64,000 bases of DNA from assembly GCF_000143985.1 (NCBI RefSeq), contig NC_014364.1, positions 3,782,001 through 3,846,000 on the forward strand, written 5' to 3'. Of the stretch, positions 10,062-18,494 are shown in pieces. The first letter of the stretch is position 1. The number at the start of each line of letters is the position of its first letter. The position numbers were made by a program, and so were the translations under genes. Below the pieces are notes generated by a model. The model was not told the origin of the DNA, made no database searches, and saw only the letters and a program-made list of their open reading frames with translations. The stretch comes from Sediminispirochaeta smaragdinae DSM 11293 (GTDB taxonomy: Bacteria; Spirochaetota; Spirochaetia; DSM-16054; Sediminispirochaetaceae).

Positions 10062-10087
10062 AATAGGGGATAGCGCTATCCCCTATT
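10062..10087 (-). terminator. Hairpin/attenuator between dctP and dctQ
   Basis: A perfect 26-bp palindrome (arms AATAGGGGATAGC and its complement) ends at 10062 in the direction of transcription and is followed on the minus strand by TTTATTA. It sits about 30 bp after the dctP stop. Such a structure usually stops part of the transcription or protects the upstream message, so the binding protein is made in excess of the permeases. Confidence 0.65.
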
Positions 10088-10119
10088 ATCGTTATGATGA
10101 ATCTCGGCAAATATCGTTT

Positions 10120-11265
10120 TTATATCTTTCCCAAGTCAGCTCGTATCTTATTAAGCTCGGCCATGATATCATCGTAGATCCCGGGAGTCCATTTATCAAA
10201 CATGGAGTAGACAGGAGCAGCCGCCTTGTTAAAAGCAGCAGCATCCACTTCGTGAAACCGAACACCAAGATCCTGAAGCTTTTTCGCGTATTCCGATTCA
10301 AGGTCTATGGTTGCTTGGAGGTTATCCTCTCCTCCAAGGTCAATTTCCTCCTGGATTATTTTTTGCTGCTCAGGGGTGAGGCTATCCCAGCACTTTGTCG
10401 ATATACAAACCGCGGAAACACCGAGAAGGTGTCTTGTCAATGAATATTCTTTAACGTTTTCGTACTGTTTTGTTCCGTAATACGTCATGATCGATCCTTC
10501 GACACCGTCGATTACCCCCTGCTGAATGGCAGCGTAGGTATCGGGATACGGCATGGCAACGGGATTTCCGCCAAGGGCTTCAATCGTAAACGTGTATAAC
10601 TGACTTGTCGGAACTCTGAGTTTTACGCCTTTCATATCCTCCGGAGTTTTGATTACCTTGTTCGTCATCATGCTTCTGAAACCGAAGAGCCAGTCAAGGG
10701 AGAGGACCTTAATCCCCAGTCCTTCAGCCTTCGTATTCAGGTTTTGAACGAGTGGGGTTCTTACCATGGCAAGATATTCATCAAACGACTGGTATAACAT
10801 AGGACCTGTTACTGCATTATAATCGGGAACATAGTCACCGAGAAAATTTACGCCATCAACGAGAATCCAGTCTGATCCATTCACCACCTGTTCCATTCCG
10901 TCTTTGCCAATGGGGAGCGTACCGCCGGTAAACAGCTGGAGCTCCAAAGTACCATTGCTTCTTTCATTAATGGTTTTAATAGCTTTAACCAATGACTTCG
11001 CAGTCTGCTCATTGTCGACAAACTTTGTACTCACTTTGATGACACGGGGCTTTGCCTGTTTCTTAGCAGCACCCGCAGATCCCTTATCCGAATTGCCGCA
11101 GCCGATAAAAAAGATAGAGAGCATAACGACTGCAAGAGTACAAGATAGAGCCTTCATTCCGAATCCCGAAACAGAACGAGTCTTACACTTTTCGGGCCGG
11201 CAAAATTTTCTCTCACATGAGATGTTTCTCATGACTTCACCAGCCGCATTAATAATTTTTTTCAT
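10120..11265 (-). CDS. dctP: TRAP transporter substrate-binding protein (DctP)
   Basis: DctP-type periplasmic receptor for a carboxylate solute, with family landmarks LKLRVPTSQLYTFTIEALGGNPVAMPY-like region and IQQGVIDGVEGS. A hydrophobic signal ends in FFIGC, a relaxed spirochaete-type lipobox, so it is probably a lipoprotein. The start at 11265 has a strong GGAGGGG 5 nt upstream. It adds 36 residues containing four Cys-or-basic-rich stretches before the hydrophobic segment, whereas an ATG at 11157 would give a normal signal peptide but has only a weak ribosome site. First gene of the TRAP operon. Confidence 0.88.
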   Translation of the reverse strand: MKKIINAAGEVMRNISCERKFCRPEKCKTRSVSGFGMKALSCTLAVVMLSIFFIGCGNSDKGSAGAAKKQAKPRVIKVSTKFVDNEQTAKSLVKAIKTINERSNGTLELQLFTGGTLPIGKDGMEQVVNGSDWILVDGVNFLGDYVPDYNAVTGPMLYQSFDEYLAMVRTPLVQNLNTKAEGLGIKVLSLDWLFGFRSMMTNKVIKTPEDMKGVKLRVPTSQLYTFTIEALGGNPVAMPYPDTYAAIQQGVIDGVEGSIMTYYGTKQYENVKEYSLTRHLLGVSAVCISTKCWDSLTPEQQKIIQEEIDLGGEDNLQATIDLESEYAKKLQDLGVRFHEVDAAAFNKAAAPVYSMFDKWTPGIYDDIMAELNKIRADLGKI

Positions 11266-11319
11266 ACTACCCCTCCGAAAGATTTACATCTGCACACCCC
11301 TAACAGGCAGCGATCTCCT

Positions 11320-11347
11320 ATTATAGGGCAGAATGAACATCTGTCAA
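11320..11347 (-). promoter_or_regulatory. Consensus promoter of the TRAP operon
   Basis: On the minus strand TTGACA (11347-11342), a 16-bp spacer and TATAAT (11325-11320) give a full sigma-70 consensus. The transcript would start near 11313, about 48 nt before the dctP start at 11265. Confidence 0.75.
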
Positions 11348-11552
11348 ATTATTATTAACAAAATTCCAACTTAAAACTAACAATATTCTAACATTGTTGT
11401 GATTCTTTGCTTACGGTGGTATTGTACATCTAAGTAAAATAGTTGTAATTAACATAAAAAGTGTGCATTAATACATATAAGGTTCAAACGACTCTTTCGC
11501 TGTCGGCAGACGGCAATTACACCATATCCATTAGAATAGGAGGAGAATTTTC

Positions 11553-11768
11553 ATGGACAATACAATCATCCTGAGAATCGAAGATATGTCGTGCGGGCAC
11601 TGTGCGGTAACGGTACAGGAGGCAATAGTATCGGTGGAAGCGGTAAAAAAGGCCAAGGTCAGCCTACGAAAAAAAGAGGCCAAAGTGATCGCCGATTCGA
11701 CAGTGCGTACCGAAGATCTGATAAAGGCGGTCGCTGCGACAGGATACCGGGCCTTTCCCAAGGCATGA
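11553..11768 (+). CDS. Heavy-metal-associated (CopZ-like) domain protein
   Basis: 71-residue single-domain protein with the metal-binding motif MSCGHC (variant of MxCxxC) at residues 10-15 and the usual beta-alpha-beta-beta-alpha-beta length. It is probably a cytosolic copper or other soft-metal chaperone. A strong AGGAGG precedes the ATG. No P-type ATPase or CsoR gene is adjacent, so its partner is encoded elsewhere. Confidence 0.88.
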   Translation: MDNTIILRIEDMSCGHCAVTVQEAIVSVEAVKKAKVSLRKKEAKVIADSTVRTEDLIKAVAATGYRAFPKA

Positions 11769-11882
11769 GTAAACGGCTTTGATTATGAAAGAATCCCTGA
11801 GAAAGCCCCGGAAGTTCACGTGCTGCACGATAAAATACGCATACATTGGTCGTTCCGGTGGAAGATATAGGGGAGATATATA

Positions 11883-11929
11883 TTGACACCATGATATAGT
11901 TTAAGCTATTAATATTAGACATGGTTAAT
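11883..11929 (+). promoter_or_regulatory. Promoter with inverted repeat over a leaderless start
   Basis: TTGACA (11883-11888), an 18-bp spacer and TATTAA (11907-11912) place transcription start at about 11919-11921, the ATG itself. The motif ATTAGACATGGTTAAT (11914-11929), an imperfect inverted repeat, covers this point. Nearly the same motif lies on the promoter of the other methyltransferase unit at 15249-15264. Confidence 0.6.
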
Positions 11930-12649
11930 AAAACATCGACAGAGATAGTATATCCAAGCTGGGAAAGCTACGAGGCCCTTCTCCGGCATGGTCCTGACGA
12001 CGGGAAAAAGGCCGAAAGCTTCTGGGACTCCAGGGCAAGGCAATTCAACAAGCATCAAATCGAGGGAAAAAGCCGCCTTCACGAACATACGGTCACTTCC
12101 CTGGTTCATCGGGAACTGATCACACCAGGCAGCAGTATCCTCGAGATAGGCGCAGGATCAGGACGTTACACCCTTCCCCTGGCAAAGGTAAGTGGACATG
12201 TTACCGCCACCGATATATCCGCACAGATGCTGGCGCATCTTAAGGAGAATGCAGCCGCTGCAGGTTTGAGCAATATCGATACACGCAAGCTTGACTGGAA
12301 CACCATCGAACTCGGCACACTTGGTTTCGAAAAGCAATTTGATCTTGTTTTTGCGGCCATGTGCCCGGCAGTACGAAGTAAAAACGGCCTTGAGAAAATG
12401 AGCCGTGCCTCATGCCAGAGTTGCGTAGTTGCCCAGTTCATCGAAAGCAGAGCGCCGGCCGGGCAAAAGGGCACGTCCCCCGAAGCAGTATCGGGTCGCC
12501 ACGACCCTCACAACGACCGGGATGCCCTCTACGCCATGTTCAACCTGCTGTGGCTTCAGGGATACACCCCGGAAATTCGCTATAAAAAAGAGACAGAGGC
12601 AAACGGGGCCAGCACTACCCTGGCGCTGATATCTTGGGAAGTGCAATAA
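11921..12649 (+). CDS. Class I SAM-dependent methyltransferase
   Basis: 242 residues. Motif I ILEIGAGSGRYTLPLA and the following acidic strand (VTATDIS) mark a Rossmann-fold methyltransferase of the Methyltransf_11/25 type. The stretch FDLVFAAMCPAV corresponds to motif IV. There is no Shine-Dalgarno sequence before the ATG, and the promoter position suggests a leaderless message. It converges on a methyltransferase operon on the other strand. Substrate unknown. Confidence 0.8.
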   Translation: MVNKTSTEIVYPSWESYEALLRHGPDDGKKAESFWDSRARQFNKHQIEGKSRLHEHTVTSLVHRELITPGSSILEIGAGSGRYTLPLAKVSGHVTATDISAQMLAHLKENAAAAGLSNIDTRKLDWNTIELGTLGFEKQFDLVFAAMCPAVRSKNGLEKMSRASCQSCVVAQFIESRAPAGQKGTSPEAVSGRHDPHNDRDALYAMFNLLWLQGYTPEIRYKKETEANGASTTLALISWEVQ

Positions 12650-12686
12650 CAGCGTATATTCCTCAGAAAAGAATATGCAGAAGCGG

Positions 12687-13703
12687 CTATTTCCTCCCGA
12701 TAGTCAAATCCAATACGCCGCCGAGAGGAAAGGGAAAAGGCTTAGTCCTGACCCTTGTAAAACCGGCTTTGATCATCGCATTGGGAATATCGTCTTGGGA
12801 AAGGGAAAGATCGGTGGAAGCAAGACAGCTTGGCAACCAACTTAGCACCATGCCCGCAGGTTTTGTATCTTCGTCGGTGAGCCCCTCATGAAGCGAAACA
12901 AAGACTCCTCCAGGCGTTAAAGCCGTGTAGATTTTCTCGCACACAGAAACCAGTTGGTCCTTGGCAAAGTTCAGGGTCCCCTTTGTAAAAATAAGGTCAT
13001 AGCCGCCGCCTATGGGATCCGAGATGTAATCGCCGCCGATAGTCGTAATTCTCTCTTCCATATGATATTCACGAATGATGTCCCGGGTGTATTTCACGAT
13101 TGCCGGTTTATCAAAGACAACACCGCTTAATGAGAAATTCCGATTGACAATTGCGATGGCATCCATGCCGTGGGCACCGCCGAGATCAAGCATATTTCTC
13201 ATCTTCGGGAACTCCGGCAGCCGCTCTATCTCCTTGGCAACAAGCTGGGAAACACCGGATCGAGCGAAATTTCTCATCTCCTTGATGTACTGGGAAAACA
13301 TGGCTTCAGGAACATCGCTACTCTCCTGCGCCGGTATTGGCCCATTCTGAATAAGGGTTTTCATCTGCTCTCTGCTCCTGAGGTTCCACTGTTCATTCAG
13401 AAGGAGAAAACCTCCCAGATAGCTCTCTTTGCCCTCAACGAGAAAGGTGTCCGCCAATTCCGTATTTATATATGCGCCGTGATCCTTTCGCAAAAGGCCG
13501 AGAGAGCAAAGGGCATTCAAGAAAAGCTCGGTATTGGGCCCATGGGTCCGGAGGATAGAAGCGATCTCCGCCGCTGTCCTCTTTTCAGCCGTGTGCGTGA
13601 AAAGATTGAACTCCACTGCGGTAATCAGAAGCCATGAGCGTATAGCACCGGATTGAAGCTGAAAAAGCTCCTTCGATTCAACACGAATTTCAGGTAGGTC
13701 CAT
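12687..13703 (-). CDS. O-methyltransferase-like protein with dimerisation domain
   Basis: 338 residues from the ATG at 13703, which has AAGGAG 6 nt upstream. The first ~110 residues resemble the winged-helix dimerisation domain of acetylserotonin/plant-type O-methyltransferases. The SAM site follows (MLDLGGAHGMDAIAIV, near residue 170) with DLIFTKGTLNFAKD further on. It is about as long as, and similar in layout to, the methyltransferase at 14124-15146, so the two are probably paralogues. It is the last gene of a three-gene operon. Small-molecule O- or C-methylation is likely; the substrate is not evident. Confidence 0.82.
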   Translation of the reverse strand: MDLPEIRVESKELFQLQSGAIRSWLLITAVEFNLFTHTAEKRTAAEIASILRTHGPNTELFLNALCSLGLLRKDHGAYINTELADTFLVEGKESYLGGFLLLNEQWNLRSREQMKTLIQNGPIPAQESSDVPEAMFSQYIKEMRNFARSGVSQLVAKEIERLPEFPKMRNMLDLGGAHGMDAIAIVNRNFSLSGVVFDKPAIVKYTRDIIREYHMEERITTIGGDYISDPIGGGYDLIFTKGTLNFAKDQLVSVCEKIYTALTPGGVFVSLHEGLTDEDTKPAGMVLSWLPSCLASTDLSLSQDDIPNAMIKAGFTRVRTKPFPFPLGGVLDLTIGRK

Positions 13704-13717
13704 CCTTTTCTCCTTAT

Positions 13718-14074
13718 TCACTTCCCAGACCCCACAAGAAGGGTTGAAACAAGCGGAGCAATCTTCACCCCGAGAATGACAAATAACGCGATAATAAAGG
13801 TTTCAAGCCCGGCCCGCAGACTTATCTCCTTCATCAGAAAGGCAGCTCCGATATCCGTAAGTACACATACACATAAGGCCCCAAGGACGCCAAATTTAGA
13901 AAAGACAAATACCATGAGCAGCAGAAGGGGGATTGAGAAAGCGGCCCCCAAAAGAACGGTCACAAGCATTGGGGCAGAGGAATAGCTTTTGAGAATATGC
14001 ATCATCCCAGCCATACGAGGACAAACCACAAAAAGGCCAAAGGCAGAAGCAGAAATTATTAATTCTTTTGTCAT
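13718..14074 (-). CDS. Small membrane protein of unknown function
   Basis: 118 residues from the ATG at 14074 (AAGGAG 7 nt upstream). It has about four hydrophobic helices and few charged residues, with a cysteine-containing third helix (GVLGALCVCVLTDIG). It is not recognised as a known family. It lies between two paralogous methyltransferases, 14 nt from the downstream one, so it may be a membrane partner or carrier for their product. Confidence 0.65.
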   Translation of the reverse strand: MTKELIISASAFGLFVVCPRMAGMMHILKSYSSAPMLVTVLLGAAFSIPLLLLMVFVFSKFGVLGALCVCVLTDIGAAFLMKEISLRAGLETFIIALFVILGVKIAPLVSTLLVGSGK

Positions 14075-14123
14075 TACATTCTCCTTAATCGAATGATGAA
14101 AGACTGTCGCATACGCGTACGTT

Positions 14124-15146
14124 TCACGTCTTTCTTCTACATACATCCATTGCTATTGTGATACCGTATTCCAGAGGATCCACAACCTCAAATCCATACA
14201 TAGTCACCTCATTACGAATCTCTCCAGCTTCAGGAAGCACCTCCAAGCCCCGCAGATGGCTGCCAAGCCACCCGAGAATCAGGGGCTGCGGTTGGGTACG
14301 CTCACAGGTCGTGGCTCCACAGATACTGACAAAAAATCCGCCGGGGACAAGGGCATCCCTGATCCGCGGGATTACCACAGGGAACCGTCTCTTGGCAAAC
14401 TGTATCGAGGCAACAGCAATAATAAGGTCGTATTGAGTTCCGATATCGTCACTGAGATAGTCCCCTGCAAGTATCTCGGGACGGTTACCCTGCGGCTCCT
14501 TGGCGTAGGTCTCAATATTTTTGCGGGCAACAACCGCGACATCCGGTGATTCGAAGAGGAAACAGCGGCAGGAAGGATAGTGTCGGGCAAGGGCCAGGGC
14601 AATCATCCCGGAACCGCCCCCAAGATCCAAAATCCGGTCCGGCCCTTTCTCGGGAAAAAGCCGCACGATATTTTCACAAACCGCTTTTGCCCGTCCGGCG
14701 CGCTGTTCAGCGACCGAAAGTTCGGCAAGGCGGGCAAAATCGAAGATATCGGAGCCTCTGTTTTCTCTAACGACTTCAGCATCGGGACCACGGCGGACAT
14801 ACTCCGACAAGCCCTCAAAAGAGGTGAAGCGTTCCCTGAAAAGCAGGTATTCTCCCATGTAAAGCTCTCTCCCCTTCACGAGATAGAGCTCGGATAGCGG
14901 GCTGTTTTTAAAACAGGAGTTCTTCTTCGAAACAAGCCCGAGGGAAACCAAGGCATTGAGCAGATATTCGGTATTCCGCTCATTGTATCCTCGCCTACGG
15001 GCAAATTCGTATGCAGAAATATCCTCACAGAGTCCGGAAAAGATATCCATTTCAATCGCAGTAAAAAGGAGGGAAGCTCTTTTCGCTCCCAGCGCAATAT
15101 TTTGAAGGGGCTCAGGGCTCACATCGGGATACAGGAACAGATCCAC
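14124..15146 (-). CDS. O-methyltransferase-like protein with dimerisation domain
   Basis: About 340 residues from a GTG at 15146, chosen because AGGGGG lies 7 nt upstream and it gives the same length as the paralogue at 12687-13703. A longer ORF reaches 15290, but it would begin inside the -35 box of the promoter. The N-terminal winged-helix dimerisation region ends with YLLNALVSLGLVSKK. The SAM site is ILDLGGGSGMIALALA, near residue 175. First gene of the methyltransferase-membrane protein-methyltransferase operon. Confidence 0.8.
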   Translation of the reverse strand: MDLFLYPDVSPEPLQNIALGAKRASLLFTAIEMDIFSGLCEDISAYEFARRRGYNERNTEYLLNALVSLGLVSKKNSCFKNSPLSELYLVKGRELYMGEYLLFRERFTSFEGLSEYVRRGPDAEVVRENRGSDIFDFARLAELSVAEQRAGRAKAVCENIVRLFPEKGPDRILDLGGGSGMIALALARHYPSCRCFLFESPDVAVVARKNIETYAKEPQGNRPEILAGDYLSDDIGTQYDLIIAVASIQFAKRRFPVVIPRIRDALVPGGFFVSICGATTCERTQPQPLILGWLGSHLRGLEVLPEAGEIRNEVTMYGFEVVDPLEYGITIAMDVCRRKT

Positions 15147-15248
15147 GAGGTCCCCCTGACAGACAAAGCCGCTACCGAGGCAAGTACGATAATGAAAAAA
15201 CGCTTTCTTTGCATATATCTCTACCCTGAATGTATCATAACTAATTAT

Positions 15249-15290
15249 ATTAGCTATGGCTAATAATAACATCGATAGAGGCTTTGTCAA
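15249..15290 (-). promoter_or_regulatory. Promoter and inverted repeat of the methyltransferase operon
   Basis: On the minus strand TTGACA (15290-15285), a 16-bp spacer and TATTAT (15268-15263) form a good promoter. ATTAGC-TATG-GCTAAT (15249-15264), a perfect inverted repeat with 6-bp arms, overlaps the -10 and start region. The same pattern occurs at 11914-11929, so one repressor may control both units. The leader to the GTG start is about 110 nt. Confidence 0.65.
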
Positions 15291-15323
15291 GTAAACACAA
15301 CGCGATTATCTTACGCGGTTATC

Positions 15324-16178
15324 CTAGTTGGCCTTCTCCCACTCTTTCTCTTTTAAGTTGGTGTAGATATAGATGATCGCCGAGACGGATGAGAAGAGAA
15401 ACATGATGACCGAAAGAGCTGCGGCTATTTCATAGTTCGAATATTCGGAAAATTGCTTTCGCAAGTAGACACCGAGCATGATCGGATTATTACCGCCCAT
15501 GACAAACGGGGTGGTAAAGGAGCTGACATTACTCATAAAGATGAAGGTCATCGCAATCATTACATCTTTAAAAGAGAGAGGAAGGATCATGTTAAGGAAA
15601 ACATTGATCTTCCTGGCCCCCACATCACGCGCGCTTTCCACCATAGAATCGGGAATACTTGAGAGTGCAGCCACGATGATCATGGTCGCAAAGGCAATGT
15701 TGAACCAGAGGTTCATCAAGATGATCCCACGGGCATTGTACATGAGGCCGGGCTTAAAATTATATCCGAACAGCCTGGAGACGCGATTGAGAAAACCGGA
15801 ATCCCGTATGATGGTTATCATGGCATAGACGGCAACAAGACTAGGGACAAAACGAGGCAGCAGGTAGATTGTTCCGATAAACTTACTTATTTTTGTGTCG
15901 TAAAAACGGAGATACAGGGCCAATACATATGAGATGAGAATGGATAAGACGACGGTAACAACCACAATCCAGAGTGTGTAGGCAATGTTTTCCATCGAGA
16001 CATCATCGGTGAGTAAGAAAACGTAATTTGCTAAGGTAAAACTGCCGTCCTCCGGGGAACTGAAGCTGCGAATAACCGTATTGATTATAGGATACACAAT
16101 GATACCCATAGTAAGCAGCAACGCAGGTGCCAGCATTAATGCAATATAGAGATTTGTTTTCCATTTCGGTTTTCTCAT
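15324..16178 (-). CDS. ABC transporter permease (binding-protein-dependent, first)
   Basis: 284 residues with six predicted helices and the EAA-loop typical of such permeases (ESARDVGARKINVFLNMILPLS). The ATG at 16178 is preceded by GGGGGAG; a longer reading from 16256 would overlap the binding-protein gene and has no ribosome site. It is the last gene of the GDPD-led ABC operon and resembles PotB/UgpA-type subunits. Confidence 0.9.
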   Translation of the reverse strand: MRKPKWKTNLYIALMLAPALLLTMGIIVYPIINTVIRSFSSPEDGSFTLANYVFLLTDDVSMENIAYTLWIVVVTVVLSILISYVLALYLRFYDTKISKFIGTIYLLPRFVPSLVAVYAMITIIRDSGFLNRVSRLFGYNFKPGLMYNARGIILMNLWFNIAFATMIIVAALSSIPDSMVESARDVGARKINVFLNMILPLSFKDVMIAMTFIFMSNVSSFTTPFVMGGNNPIMLGVYLRKQFSEYSNYEIAAALSVIMFLFSSVSAIIYIYTNLKEKEWEKAN

Positions 16179-16252
16179 ATGTCTCTCCCCCTTCAGATAT
16201 CCGAAATCATCCGGTATCCCGACTAGTTCGGAATACCGGATGGATATGTCGC

Positions 16253-17428
16253 TCACGGCAAGCGAGCTATATTCTTATCCCAATACTGATTTCGCACATC
16301 TCCAAGCTTGCCGTTGGAAATGACGGAAAAACCCGAAATATCGAGATCCTTGACCATTGTCTTATATGTAGAGTCGATAAGCGATGCATCAATGACAGGT
16401 ACGGCAAAGATGGTTTCAAGACAAATCTTCTGAGCCTCGGGAGAAATCATGAAGTTAATGAAGTCGTACGTCTTTTCCGCTCCCCCACCAATATTCGGGA
16501 CAGCAAGAACAACATCCGTACCATTGAGGGCGGGAGTAAGTTGATAAATTTTCGTGCTCTCAGGCAATATGCCTCGTGAGATATTCGTCAGCACCTGGTC
16601 GGCCCATGCAGGAATCAAGTCTACCTCTTTGTTGATCAAAAGATCCAGCGTACCCTGATTTTTGTTCGGATATACGACCTTTCCGCCGGACGTATACAGA
16701 TAGGGATGGATGCTTTTCAGCCAGTCCCAGCCGGGTCCCCATTGCTCCACCCACTTTTCGTCAGTCGAGACCTTTGCTTCGGGAGGAAGATCCTTATAGA
16801 GAGCAAGATTCACAAAGCCGGCTCCGGAACCGCCCGAACCCGGAGGATTATAGGCAAATCTTCCAGGATGAGATGTAATCCATGCACCAAGCTCCGCCCA
16901 TGTCTTCGGAGGATTGGGCAAGCGTACGGAATCGTAGGCCATGACAACGGTGGTTCCCCTGTAGGGTACAACACAGTCGGTAAAAAAGCCTGATTTCATT
17001 TTGACGTTTGCATAATTAGGGATTTTACTGAAATCGAGGGGCACAAAAAGATCGCCGCCTGCCTTGTCCACATAGGAAGCAAGGGCCGAGCCATTTTCTG
17101 CAAGCAGATCAAAATCGGTATCGGTTTTGCCTGCCAGCTTGGCAGCGGCAATGCGGTCGCTTAGGGTCTGCCCTCCCGAACCGGACATGACGAATTGCAA
17201 TTCAACCACACTGGTGGACCCGGGCTTGGCATTGTACTCATCAATGAGCTTTTCAAACAACATCCGTACATTGTCGGAACCTGTGGCCCATAACGTTACC
17301 TTGGGCTTTCCGCCCCCGTTACCGGCTGCGCTGCCTTCTCCCTGTCCGCCTGCAAATAGCGTGAACGGAGAAAGCATCAAGAAACAAAGAACTGCACAAA
17401 CACATAGCTTTTTCATTCTTCTTTTCAT
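16253..17428 (-). CDS. ABC transporter substrate-binding protein
   Basis: 391 residues with an N-terminal signal peptide that ends in LFAGGQGEG, a form common in spirochaete binding proteins. The rest is an extracellular solute-binding protein of the class I type seen in polyamine, iron and glycerol-phosphate systems. The ligand is not clear. The operon contains a glycerophosphodiesterase, so a glycerophosphodiester or another organophosphate is the best guess. Confidence 0.85.
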   Translation of the reverse strand: MKRRMKKLCVCAVLCFLMLSPFTLFAGGQGEGSAAGNGGGKPKVTLWATGSDNVRMLFEKLIDEYNAKPGSTSVVELQFVMSGSGGQTLSDRIAAAKLAGKTDTDFDLLAENGSALASYVDKAGGDLFVPLDFSKIPNYANVKMKSGFFTDCVVPYRGTTVVMAYDSVRLPNPPKTWAELGAWITSHPGRFAYNPPGSGGSGAGFVNLALYKDLPPEAKVSTDEKWVEQWGPGWDWLKSIHPYLYTSGGKVVYPNKNQGTLDLLINKEVDLIPAWADQVLTNISRGILPESTKIYQLTPALNGTDVVLAVPNIGGGAEKTYDFINFMISPEAQKICLETIFAVPVIDASLIDSTYKTMVKDLDISGFSVISNGKLGDVRNQYWDKNIARLP

Positions 17429-17479
17429 TTTTCCCTCCTAAAAAGAAATCAGATGTTTCTGAGATCAGATGGCTCTTTT

Positions 17480-18460
17480 TTAACCTCCTTTTCGTCTTGA
17501 GAACTCTATGCTCTTTGAATAGGAAAGAGAGACCTTCTTACCAGGATGGAATTGCTCGGCACTCTCACCGACGATAAAGGACTTTAGGATGCCATATTCG
17601 GTATCCAGCGTCACTTCACTATAGTGCCCCAGTATCATAACGGCCCTAATGGTACCGGCAATTCCCCCCGCCTCAGAAGAAACGATAGTGACATACTCCG
17701 GGCGCACCGCTATCGTTTTATCTTCCATTTCTATGAAGTTCATATCACCGATAAAATCGGCGACGTAATGATTTATCGGCTTATCGTAAATTTCAGCGGG
17801 GGTACCAACCTGCTCGAAACTTCCTTTATTCATCACCACAATTCTGTCGGATAAGGCCATGGCCTCCTCCTGGTCGTGAGTGACAAAGACCACGGTGATA
17901 TTCAGGTCCAGTTGTATCTTGCGTAATTCCTCCCGCATCTGAGAACGTATCTTGGCGTCAAGCGCGGAAAAGGGTTCATCCAGCAAGAGGACATCGGGCT
18001 TCAACAGGAGTGACCGGGCTATGGCAACCCGCTGCTGCTGACCGCCCGACATTTGGCCCGGATATTTTTTCTCCATGCCGGTAATCTTTACGAGTTCCAT
18101 CATCGCCATAATCTGCCTATGTCTTTCCACCTTGGGAATCTTTCGCAGCTTCAAACCAAATTCCATATTTTCATACACGGTCATATGGGGCCAAAGGTTA
18201 TAGCTTTGAAACACCATGGCGGTAGGGCGCCTTTCCGGCGGCAGATGCTCAATATTTTTATCGTCTATAAGTACATTTCCTTCGGTACACTCAAGGAATC
18301 CTCCGATGGTTCGCAGGATCGTTGTCTTCCCGCAGCCTGAAGGCCCAAGAAGTGTCACCAGTTCCCCCGTTTTTACCTTTAGATTGATGTTTTCGACCCC
18401 GTCGCCGTTTTTGTATTTCTTCGTCATATTGCGAATCTCAAGCTTTACTTCATTGGTCAT
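17480..18460 (-). CDS. ABC transporter ATP-binding protein (PotA/UgpC-like)
   Basis: 326 residues. Walker A GPSGCGKTT, signature MSGGQQQRVAIARSL, Walker B LLLDEPFSALD and the H-loop VTHDQEEAM are intact. A C-terminal TOBE-type domain (from about residue 235) is typical of importers in the MalK/PotA group. GGGAG precedes the ATG. Encoded between the second permease and the binding protein. Confidence 0.94.
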   Translation of the reverse strand: MTNEVKLEIRNMTKKYKNGDGVENINLKVKTGELVTLLGPSGCGKTTILRTIGGFLECTEGNVLIDDKNIEHLPPERRPTAMVFQSYNLWPHMTVYENMEFGLKLRKIPKVERHRQIMAMMELVKITGMEKKYPGQMSGGQQQRVAIARSLLLKPDVLLLDEPFSALDAKIRSQMREELRKIQLDLNITVVFVTHDQEEAMALSDRIVVMNKGSFEQVGTPAEIYDKPINHYVADFIGDMNFIEMEDKTIAVRPEYVTIVSSEAGGIAGTIRAVMILGHYSEVTLDTEYGILKSFIVGESAEQFHPGKKVSLSYSKSIEFSRRKGG

Positions 18461-18494
18461 ACGATTATCTCCCTTCAGAAATTATGAAAAAGTA

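Noticed and set aside
15146-15290. Longer start for the methyltransferase gene at 15290
   Set aside because: It begins in the -35 box, and residues 1-48 would have no equivalent in the paralogue; the GTG at 15146 has a good ribosome site.
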